From positions 1 through 13,232 of the forward strand of contig JAFIHQ010000173.1 in NCBI GenBank assembly GCA_017849315.1: a DNA stretch of 13,232 nt, given 5' to 3'. The DNA comes from Treponema sp. (GTDB lineage: Bacteria > Spirochaetota > Spirochaetia > Treponematales > Rectinemataceae). The notes below the pieces were generated by a model. It worked only from the letters and a program-made list of their open reading frames with translations. It had not been told where the DNA came from and did no database searches. Of the stretch, positions 6,706 through 12,570 are shown in pieces (position 1 is the first letter of the stretch; each line of letters starts with the position of its first letter). Made by a program: the position numbers and the translations under genes.

Positions 6706-7593
6706 TCAGAAAACACTCCTTGACCACAAAGAAGCCGCAATTCCAAATGCCACTGCGACGTTGACTGATGCTTTTGTTCCAAACATGGGAATACTGACAA
6801 GGCCAGCTGTGACGAGTCCTCTTGCCTTTTGGGAAACTCCCAATTCCTCCGAGCCCAAGACGACTATGCCATCTTTAGGAAAAGAGAAATCATAGATATT
6901 TTTGCCGCCGAGTTCCAAGGCAAAACTTTGACCGATTGTCATTGCTTCTTCCAGTGGACAACGCCTCCACGACATCATATCGACAGCTCCCATAGAAGAA
7001 CGCAAGGCCCTGGGATGAAGGGGATCTGCACAGTCTGGAGAAAGCAGGACCTCTGCAAACCCAAAAGCCTCTGCCGTACGGAAAATTGTTCCAACATTGA
7101 AAGGGGAGCGTATATCTTCAAGATAGACTCGTAAGCTGCCCCTTTGATCGTCTACTGCTCTGTTGCGCTGCTCGGCATTGCTAGAAGTTACATAATTGTG
7201 AAGATCCCAATCCGCAGGGGCTTGGCCCGAGGCACGCATCAGCGCGTGTTTGAAATTGTTGATTGGGCGAAGCAGTTGCTCCCTATTCAAATCCAAACCT
7301 TCCCTTGAACTGTTTGAGTTCAAGGAGCGGGCTTTGTTATCTGCAAGCCCGTCCAGGAAGTCTTGAGCAGCCTTTCGCACCTCTTCGGACGACTCATAAT
7401 CGGCTACCAAGAAGCCCGCAAGATCTTGTGCGTACAAAATCTGCGGTAGGGCCAGAACCTCTGCGGATGCATTGTCTGAATCGCAGCAAAGGGCCTGCTC
7501 CGAAAGTTCAAGTTCGAGCCTTTCCAGGACCAGAGCGCATTTTCTCGTCCTTGCCACGCCGTGTAGCGAGGCCAGTTTCGATACCTTAATCAT
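6706..7593 (-). CDS. SpoU/TrmH-family RNA 2'-O-methyltransferase
   Basis: A SAM-dependent SPOUT-class enzyme that methylates ribose 2'-OH in tRNA or rRNA; the target cannot be told from sequence. The catalytic domain is the C-terminal half of 295 residues. Motif 1, SPFNVGTIFRTAEAFG (163-178), has the conserved Asn and Arg. Motif 2 is VVLGSEELGVS (244-254). Motif 3, SIPMFGTKASVNVAVAFG (267-284), forms the knotted SAM site. The first 155 residues do not look like the usual L30e-like substrate domain. The frame stays open upstream to 7866, but that part only shadows rsmI. ATG 7593 is chosen because it overlaps the rsmI stop by 8 bases (ATGATTAA), implying translational coupling. No strong ribosome site is seen, which also favours coupling. 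Confidence 0.85.
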   Translation of the reverse strand: MIKVSKLASLHGVARTRKCALVLERLELELSEQALCCDSDNASAEVLALPQILYAQDLAGFLVADYESSEEVRKAAQDFLDGLADNKARSLNSNSSREGLDLNREQLLRPINNFKHALMRASGQAPADWDLHNYVTSSNAEQRNRAVDDQRGSLRVYLEDIRSPFNVGTIFRTAEAFGFAEVLLSPDCADPLHPRALRSSMGAVDMMSWRRCPLEEAMTIGQSFALELGGKNIYDFSFPKDGIVVLGSEELGVSQKARGLVTAGLVSIPMFGTKASVNVAVAFGIAASLWSRSVF

Positions 7594-8380
7594 CTTCGGA
7601 CAACCTGTCGTCGCCCAAGTCCTGCCCATAGACCATAACGGCGAACTCGCCTCTCTCCGGAATATCCGCCGCATTGAGCGTGCCTTCAAGGGCAGAAATC
7701 CTTGCATTATTCTTCGCGTCATTCTTCGCATCGTTCTTCGGATGGTTCGATCGGTTCGATGCAAAGCGCAGCGCAAGATCCTTTGCCATGCCGACATAGA
7801 TTTCTTCGTGGATTTTGGTGAGCTCTCTACCAATACAGACCTGTCTGCCAGGAGCCTGCAAGGCAAGTTCAGCTATCAATTTTGCCACGCGAAAAGGCGA
7901 CTCATACAACAAAAAGGATTCGTTTCTGTCCAAAAGCTCCCTTATGCGTGCACTTCTGCGTGCAGCTTTCGTACTCAAGAACCCATCAAAAAGCACCGAC
8001 CTGCCGCCAAACCCCGATACACTCAAAAGTGTTGCAAAGGCAGATGGGCCAGGGATGGCAACCACGGAGAATTGTGCATCCCGCACCATGCGCACAAGTG
8101 TGGCACCCGGATCGGAAAGGCCCGGGGTACCCGCATCGGTACAGTAAGCCACACTTTTCCCCTCGCCCAGTAGACCGATAATCTTGAGCGCGGCACGCTT
8201 CTCGTCATTGGCATGGCAGGCAATAAGAGGTTTGTGTATTTCATGATGATTCAATAATTTAATCGTTTGCCTCGTATCCTCGCATGCTATGATGTCAACT
8301 TCCTTTAGTGTCTTCAGAGCACGAAGTGTTATATCTTCCAGATTGCCAATGGGCGTCCCAACCATATAGAGCGTTGCCAC
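7586..8380 (-). CDS. rsmI: 16S rRNA (cytidine1402-2'-O)-methyltransferase
   Basis: RsmI methylates the ribose of C1402 in the 30S decoding centre using SAM. The 264-residue product has the tetrapyrrole-methylase-like fold with TPIGNLEDITLRA (9-21), CEDTR (33-37), TDAGTPGLSDPG (81-92), IPGPSA (109-114), LLYESPFR (157-164), GRELTKIHEE (184-193) and RGEF (243-246). GTG 8380 is taken as start: AAGGAG (8390-8395) is 9 bases ahead, and the resulting MATLYMVGTPIGN matches the family N-terminus, whereas starting at the first possible codon (8485) adds 35 unlike residues. Residues about 209-232 are a low-complexity insert with KNDA repeats in an otherwise normal-length protein. First gene of a minus-strand cluster. 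Confidence 0.93.
   Translation of the reverse strand: MATLYMVGTPIGNLEDITLRALKTLKEVDIIACEDTRQTIKLLNHHEIHKPLIACHANDEKRAALKIIGLLGEGKSVAYCTDAGTPGLSDPGATLVRMVRDAQFSVVAIPGPSAFATLLSVSGFGGRSVLFDGFLSTKAARRSARIRELLDRNESFLLYESPFRVAKLIAELALQAPGRQVCIGRELTKIHEEIYVGMAKDLALRFASNRSNHPKNDAKNDAKNNARISALEGTLNAADIPERGEFAVMVYGQDLGDDRLSEDD
7709..7744. repeat. 12-bp tandem repeat inside rsmI
   Basis: Three 12-base units follow one another: ATTCTTCGCGTC (7709-7720), ATTCTTCGCATC (7721-7732) and the diverged GTTCTTCGGATG (7733-7744). On the coding (minus) strand they give the tetrapeptide series HPKNDAKNDAKNNA. The unit is a multiple of three, so copy changes would alter length without shifting the frame. Confidence 0.8.
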
Positions 8381-8410
8381 GATACAATTCTCCTTAGGCT
8401 TCAGTTCGAC

Positions 8411-8439
8411 TTGTTTCTGCACGAAGATTGTACTAGTAT
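8411..8439 (+). promoter_or_regulatory. Candidate promoter of the AI-2E-family gene (leaderless?)
   Basis: TTGTTT (8411-8416) and TAGTAT (8434-8439) are 17 bases apart. The second box ends only 8 bases before ATG 8448, so transcription would start at or next to the start codon. No ribosome-binding site is visible before this ATG, consistent with a leaderless message. The -35 match is weak. Confidence 0.35.
8427..8432 (-). promoter_or_regulatory. Candidate -10 box of the rsmI promoter
   Basis: TACAAT on the minus strand is one base from the consensus TATAAT and lies 46 bases before the rsmI GTG. No good -35 box was found 16-18 bases upstream. It overlaps the 8-base palindrome TACTAGTA (8431-8438), which also covers part of the opposing promoter. 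Confidence 0.35.
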
Positions 8440-8447
8440 TCATCAAA

Positions 8448-9572
8448 ATGGAACAGCGCGGAACCAAGAAACAGATTTTTCTCATTTTCTACATTGGCCT
8501 TTTTATTCTTGTCGGATGGCTCTTCCGCCCTTACTTGACGCCCCTACTCTGGGCTTTTCTGCTTTATTCCTTTACAAGGCCTTTGTTTGAACGCTGTGCA
8601 GGAACAACTCTAAAGCACCGTGCAGCACTCAATATGGACAGCAAAACCGGGGCGGTGCGTGACAAGTTATACGCCCATGGCCTCAAGAAAAACCTACTTG
8701 CAGCGGTCTTTGCCATTCTCGACGTTCTGCTTATTGCGGTTCCGCTGGGTTTCTTGGCATTTGCTCTCGTACGGCAACTCTTGGATGTATTCGGAACGCT
8801 ACTGCGTGAAGTCGAATCTAGACCGGAGCTTTTTTCCCTAAAGCCGGATAGCCCTCTGGGAAGCTTCATCTATCGACTTTCGAACGGCGCTGTGGATTTG
8901 AGCAAGATTGATATCGTGGCCGCGATTAGGCAATTTATATCGGCCAGATCCAGCAGGATCATCAGCTATTCGGGTTCCGCTCTAAAGAATATCACCAATT
9001 TCGTCATAAACCTCGCATTCATGGTATTCACGCTGTTTTTTCTGTATCTGGACGGCAGAGAACTCATCAACCTGCTTATTGGAGCGATCCCTTTGGAAAG
9101 AAATCTGACTACGATGTTTTTTGGAAAAATAAGGCGCTCCAGCCATGAACTCGTAACTGGCTACTTGCTCGTAGCGCTTTACCAAGGGCTTGCCATGGCC
9201 CTCATCTCGCGTATCTTTGGACTGGGCAACAATTTGGTTATTGGTGTGCTTACTGCTGTCGCATCCTTTATACCTATGATTGGGACCGGTTTCGTCTGGC
9301 TGCCTTTGTCGATCTATATGGCGCTGAGTCGGGGCCCCGCGATGGGCATCGTTTTTTTGATTGTCTCCTCGGTGCCCGTAGCCCTGCTTGACAATTTTAT
9401 CCGTTCCAAAGTGATAGGCGACAGATTGAGCGTTCACCCTCTGTTGATCTTTTTCTCCATCATTGGTGGAATTAAACTTTTCGGCTTCGATGGTCTATTA
9501 CTGGGTCCGATCATTCTTATCGTATTTCTATCTGCAATATCAATTTATGATGCAATTGATGAATCTGTTTAG
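8448..9572 (+). CDS. AI-2E-family membrane transporter
   Basis: A 374-residue integral membrane protein of the AI-2E/UPF0118 family (PF01594). Members include the AI-2 exporter TqsA and the sodium/proton antiporter-like PerM relatives, so substrate cannot be given from sequence. Hydrophobic segments fall at about 9-26, 30-42, 82-108, 180-200, 238-257, 261-292, 298-316 and 330-365. The soluble part between segments 3 and 4 is typical. The family C-terminal signature GGIKLFGFDGLLLGP is at about 340-354. A short hydrophilic insert (about 48-80) follows the second segment. The gene runs opposite to both neighbouring operons and is probably monocistronic. No ribosome site precedes ATG 8448. Confidence 0.9.
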   Translation: MEQRGTKKQIFLIFYIGLFILVGWLFRPYLTPLLWAFLLYSFTRPLFERCAGTTLKHRAALNMDSKTGAVRDKLYAHGLKKNLLAAVFAILDVLLIAVPLGFLAFALVRQLLDVFGTLLREVESRPELFSLKPDSPLGSFIYRLSNGAVDLSKIDIVAAIRQFISARSSRIISYSGSALKNITNFVINLAFMVFTLFFLYLDGRELINLLIGAIPLERNLTTMFFGKIRRSSHELVTGYLLVALYQGLAMALISRIFGLGNNLVIGVLTAVASFIPMIGTGFVWLPLSIYMALSRGPAMGIVFLIVSSVPVALLDNFIRSKVIGDRLSVHPLLIFFSIIGGIKLFGFDGLLLGPIILIVFLSAISIYDAIDESV

Positions 9573-9610
9573 TTTGATTATCTGAGTGTCGGCTGTCTCT
9601 CAGTTGCTCA

Positions 9611-10531
9611 TCAGTTGTCTGCACGTTCAGTGCCCGATAGACCTTGAGCGCCCGATAGACCTTGAGCTTGCTCGAGGACTTCGAGGGGTCTGAGCTGTGG
9701 CAACCTGCTCAAGAGTTCCGTGTAGAAGGAATCGGAAATCTCTATGCCGCCGGCAGTGTGGCCAATTCCACACTCGGGTTTGATTTCGTTGTGGTAGTCC
9801 GAACCTGCAGTGATCAAAAAGCCACGTTGACGCCCCATTCGCTCAAGGATTCTGCATTGCCCAAGCTTAGCCGCCGAATGATAGCCTTCGACCCCATCAA
9901 CTCCAAGGACCTTCCATTCATCCATAAGCTCCGAAAGCTTGGATTTGCTGACAAAGAGTGAATACGGATGGGCTACAACGGAAACACCGCCGGCTTCCCG
10001 TATGATTGCGATCGCATCTTCGAGCTCAAGGCAGTCTTTGGAAAGATAAAAGGGCTTCCCTTTTGCGAGGTATTTATCGAAGGCTTCCTGTCGGTTTCTT
10101 ACGATCTTCTGACGCACCAGGGCATCGGCAATATGGGGCCGGCCAATCCTGCTCGTACCCGCAGCCGCTTCAATTTCGTCCATGTCGAGTCGAATGCCAG
10201 CTTCCCGAAAGCGCAAAAGTATGTTCTTGTTGCGCCTCTGCCGTGTCTTGGCAAGCGAATTCAAAGCATGTACAAGATGATCATTCTCTGGATCGATACC
10301 TAATCCCAGAAGGTGGAACTCTCCGGGACTGAACTCGATCTCGATTTCGACGCCCGGAATAAAACCCAGGCCAAGTTGCAAAGAAGCTTCATATGCGGCT
10401 TGTACTCCGTCGATCGTGTCGTGATCGGTCAGAGCCAAGGCCTTTACACCTTTCCGTGCTGCAAGAGTCAATAGCTCGGCAGGAGAAAGGGCACCATCCG
10501 AAGCCCTGGAATGCGTGTGCAGGTCAACCAT
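9611..10531 (-). CDS. PHP-domain metal-dependent phosphoesterase (YciV/RNase AM-like)
   Basis: A 306-residue PHP-family phosphoesterase. Metal-binding motifs are all present: DLHTHSRASDG (3-13), LTDHDTIDG (34-42), GVEIE (60-64), RPHIAD (131-136), VVAHP (185-189) and AGSDYH (242-247). This order matches the YciV/TrpH group; E. coli YciV (RNase AM) matures rRNA 5' ends and also dephosphorylates 3',5'-bisnucleotides, and one of these roles is the best guess. ATG 10531 overlaps the preceding radical SAM gene by 8 bases (ATGGTTGA), with GGGGGAG 9 bases ahead. The same frame is open 90 bases further upstream, but that part only shadows the neighbour, and the family begins at the DLHTHS motif. The last 20 residues carry a duplicated AQGLSG from an 18-base DNA repeat. 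Family is sure, substrate not. Confidence 0.92.
   Translation of the reverse strand: MVDLHTHSRASDGALSPAELLTLAARKGVKALALTDHDTIDGVQAAYEASLQLGLGFIPGVEIEIEFSPGEFHLLGLGIDPENDHLVHALNSLAKTRQRRNKNILLRFREAGIRLDMDEIEAAAGTSRIGRPHIADALVRQKIVRNRQEAFDKYLAKGKPFYLSKDCLELEDAIAIIREAGGVSVVAHPYSLFVSKSKLSELMDEWKVLGVDGVEGYHSAAKLGQCRILERMGRQRGFLITAGSDYHNEIKPECGIGHTAGGIEISDSFYTELLSRLPQLRPLEVLEQAQGLSGAQGLSGTERADN
9632..9667. repeat. Perfect 18-bp tandem duplication at the 3' end of the PHP gene
   Basis: The unit GCCCGATAGACCTTGAGC occurs at 9632-9649 and again at 9650-9667 with no differences. It is in frame and encodes AQGLSG twice in the protein's C-terminal tail, after the conserved domain. Perfect identity suggests a recent replication-slippage event. 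Confidence 0.95.
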
Positions 10532-11507
10532 CGACTCGGGCTCCCCCCCTGTGCGACAAATTGGAGCGATGCTCGAGGCCAAGATCGATTTGTTCCCTTG
10601 AGTCAAACCCGCGCAATGCAAGATCTTGTATCAAAAGAGAATGCACTCTATTGACAAAAACAGCTATCTTCTCTGCGGGTAGAGCATAGACATTGTCAGA
10701 GACACAAGGTCGAGCAACAGTATAGAAATCAATTCCGTCTATAAGGGCACCACTGCGCAGAATAGTGTTGACACATTCCGCGTAAGCCACTGCCTCTGTA
10801 TCACCTGGTTCCAGAGGTGTGTCCGGAAGGTCCCGTGTCTGGAAGGTTGAGAAAGTCACAGAGCTGTTGCGTAATGCTGCTTCATTAGCCTTGATGCCAC
10901 AAAGCATTGTCTGCAGCGTAAGGTGGGACGTCTTGGCATAGTTTGTTATTGCGGCACAAAGCGACGCAAGATTGTAGCGGGAGCCAGAAAGCAGTTCGAA
11001 CCACGCTTGTGTGCCGGCATCTAATTTGGCCCAGATATTTAAGCTCAGGATCTCTTGCCATTTGTGCAAGAGTAAAACGACATCCTCCCTTAGAAAACCA
11101 GTAGAGTTCGTTATGAGCACGATATCCGCTTTCTGACAGACCTTATGCCGCTTGCAAATCGAAGAAACGACATCCAACGCAGCGTCCAGCCACGGTGAGA
11201 GTGTTGGCTCGCCATTGCCGGAAATGGAAATGTCGCGCAAAACCGTGTCAGCAAAAAGGCCATTTCCACTCTCGTAGTCGGACAAAAACTCCTCCAGCTC
11301 CTGCGTCAGGCGCCCAGGAGAGAAAGAAACAGTGCCCTCGAAAGGCAAAACTTCGCAATAGGGACAGTCGAAACTGCAGCGTTTTGTATCAGGAAACAGG
11401 TTGATGCCGAGGGAAAGCCCGCCAGACCTCCGTGAAATAACCGGATAGATGAGGTCAAACGTGCCAAATTTCCGGCTGTGATCGGCGACGTCCAGTTTTC
11501 TAGGCAT
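10524..11507 (-). CDS. Radical SAM protein (COG0731-like)
   Basis: A 327-residue radical SAM enzyme. The [4Fe-4S] cluster motif CSFDCPYC (44-51; Cys44, Cys48, Cys51) follows GGLSLGINLFP, and SISGNGEPTLSP (94-105) is the SAM-binding GGE-type strand. The later segment DFYTVARPC resembles the conserved C-terminal strand of COG0731-type Fe-S oxidoreductases. The reaction is not known for this group, and no extra Cys cluster that would suggest a methylthiotransferase or SPASM domain was seen. ATG 11507 is preferred to an in-frame TTG at 11543, because the extra 12 residues overlap a promoter-like sequence and neither start has a ribosome site. It is translated just ahead of the PHP gene, overlapping it by 8 bases. 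Confidence 0.85.
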   Translation of the reverse strand: MPRKLDVADHSRKFGTFDLIYPVISRRSGGLSLGINLFPDTKRCSFDCPYCEVLPFEGTVSFSPGRLTQELEEFLSDYESGNGLFADTVLRDISISGNGEPTLSPWLDAALDVVSSICKRHKVCQKADIVLITNSTGFLREDVVLLLHKWQEILSLNIWAKLDAGTQAWFELLSGSRYNLASLCAAITNYAKTSHLTLQTMLCGIKANEAALRNSSVTFSTFQTRDLPDTPLEPGDTEAVAYAECVNTILRSGALIDGIDFYTVARPCVSDNVYALPAEKIAVFVNRVHSLLIQDLALRGFDSREQIDLGLEHRSNLSHRGGARVDG

Positions 11508-11514
11508 TAACAGT

Positions 11515-11543
11515 ATAGTAACTGGAAATCCTGCATGCTGCAA
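11515..11543 (-). promoter_or_regulatory. Candidate promoter of the radical SAM-PHP operon (leaderless?)
   Basis: On the minus strand TTGCAG (11538-11543) and TACTAT (11515-11520) are 17 bases apart, with the same -10 hexamer as the ABC ATPase promoter. An overlapping TATACT (11512-11517) is a closer -10 match. Either would start transcription within a few bases of ATG 11507, and no ribosome-binding site is present, so the message may be leaderless. Confidence 0.4.
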
Positions 11544-11628
11544 TAATACGAACTGCCGATTCCAAGTTACTCATTCGGCGATCCTCATGCTTTCGGGTTT
11601 TTCGTTCTCCTTACATCAGCTCATCCTA

Positions 11629-11644
11629 TTGCAAATTTATGCAA
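11629..11644. promoter_or_regulatory. Inverted repeat TTGCA-N6-TGCAA in the 11508-11704 divergent gap
   Basis: Arms at 11629-11633 and 11640-11644 flank an AT-rich 6-base centre (AATTTA). The first arm starts a -35-like TTGCAA for the downstream gene, but no convincing -10 lies 16-18 bases on. It could be a small operator. The rest of the 197-base gap holds the radical SAM promoter candidate and the ribosome site at 11693-11698. Confidence 0.3.
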
Positions 11645-11704
11645 AAATGCCCACCATAGAAGCCAAAATTCCCTGGCGTTCCTGCGCCTTAAAAGGAGCA
11701 TCTA

Positions 11705-12496
11705 ATGACACCTAAAACTGATCATCACATATACTTAGTCCTGCATCCGAATCACTCTCTTATTGCATCACAGTTGCCGGCCGATCTGTTTGCGAAGCAC
11801 TATGTACAGGGTTCCTCCAGATTCTTTGAAGGCAGACTGATATTTGCCGAACTCGATCCAGATTGGCGAAACCCTTATTTTGACTTTGACACTGCGATAG
11901 CTGGCCTTATTCCTCATCCGGATGGACGGCCAAAAGCCACAAAGTTCATAAAGAACTATCGGACTTTAGAGCACGTCGATCTGTCTGCAATAGGCAAGCT
12001 CTATTTCTGTAATGCTTCTGGCGACTTCATTGCTATGGAGCCTTCTACACTCGATGTGTCTTCTTCGTGTGACCAGATGCGAATCATTCTGGAAATCAAT
12101 CCTATACGCTTTATGGTGCTTACCAAGTTAAACCTTGGCGCTTACGGTACGTTCATAACCGATTCTAAGAACCCGGAAGGGGCTCCGAGCATGTTCTTCA
12201 CACAGCTTGAGTTTTCCATCGACGATTTTATGGAAGAGTTCGACGAAAACCCCTTCCTAACCAGCGTAGTTCCCGGCATACACCCGGGGCGGCTCCACGA
12301 GTCCGTGCTCGAACTGCGCAATACGGTTGGGAAAAAGGTCAAAGGCCTTTCTTTAGACTGTCCTATCGACAAGATTTCTTACAAAATGCTAAAGCGTGGA
12401 TTTGTATTCGCAAAAGGCAGCGAAACAAAGTTTTACCCCCTCATTGGTGCAGAGGAAATAGACAAGACCAACGCCAAATTCTGGCAGGTAATGTAG
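11705..12496 (+). CDS. Unrecognised 263-residue cytoplasmic protein
   Basis: I do not recognise this protein. Translation is well supported: AAGGAG (11693-11698) is 6 bases before ATG, and the frame is uninterrupted. There is no signal peptide and no membrane segment. It looks like a compact alpha/beta protein. An early HIYLVLHPNHSLIASQLP (8-25) suggests a first beta strand, FFEGRLIFAELDPDWRNPYFDF (40-61 region) is rich in aromatics, and MRIILEINPIRFMVLTKLNL (125-144) is a strongly hydrophobic core segment. An acidic patch DDFMEEFDENPF lies at about 173-184. Only two Cys (Cys102, Cys122) precede Cys219, and no nucleotide, metal or catalytic motif is apparent. It stands alone between divergent and convergent neighbours, so context gives no function. 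Confidence 0.8.
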   Translation: MTPKTDHHIYLVLHPNHSLIASQLPADLFAKHYVQGSSRFFEGRLIFAELDPDWRNPYFDFDTAIAGLIPHPDGRPKATKFIKNYRTLEHVDLSAIGKLYFCNASGDFIAMEPSTLDVSSSCDQMRIILEINPIRFMVLTKLNLGAYGTFITDSKNPEGAPSMFFTQLEFSIDDFMEEFDENPFLTSVVPGIHPGRLHESVLELRNTVGKKVKGLSLDCPIDKISYKMLKRGFVFAKGSETKFYPLIGAEEIDKTNAKFWQVM

Positions 12497-12516
12497 GGAT
12501 CAAAACCTGCCAGAAT
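12478..12516. terminator. 12-bp perfect stem spanning the stop codon; possible terminator
   Basis: ATTCTGGCAGGT (12478-12489) is exactly complementary to ACCTGCCAGAAT (12505-12516) across a 15-base loop that contains the TAG stop (12494-12496). It sits between convergent genes, where a shared terminator is expected. Neither side has a clean T-run (only CTCTTTT at 12525-12531 on the plus strand), so an mRNA 3'-end stabiliser is equally possible. Confidence 0.45.
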
Positions 12517-12570
12517 GTCAAAAACTCTTTTCAGGCCCTCAGCGCGCTGCAACAGGTGGGCTGCAGCCGC

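Noticed and set aside
7594..7866. N-terminal extension of the TrmH-type gene upstream of ATG 7593
   Set aside because: It lies wholly within rsmI in another frame, is Arg/Met-rich and does not resemble the family; the coupled ATG at the rsmI stop is the better start.
7472..8173. 233-residue plus-strand open frame
   Set aside because: Antisense to rsmI and the methyltransferase gene, with no recognisable motif and a Ser/Arg/Lys-rich composition.
8982..9437. 151-residue minus-strand open frame
   Set aside because: Antisense to the AI-2E-family gene; hydrophilic mirror of a membrane protein, no family features.
9573..9610. Possible terminator between the AI-2E and PHP genes
   Set aside because: CTGAG and CTCAG can pair over a 12-base loop, but the stem is short and there is no T-run on either strand.
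9599..9620. Near-repeat TCAGTTGCTCA / TCAGTTGTCTG
   Set aside because: Too short and imperfect to separate from chance.
10532..10621. Thirty extra N-terminal residues on the PHP protein
   Set aside because: They overlap the radical SAM coding region, and the family begins at the DLHTHS motif directly after ATG 10531.
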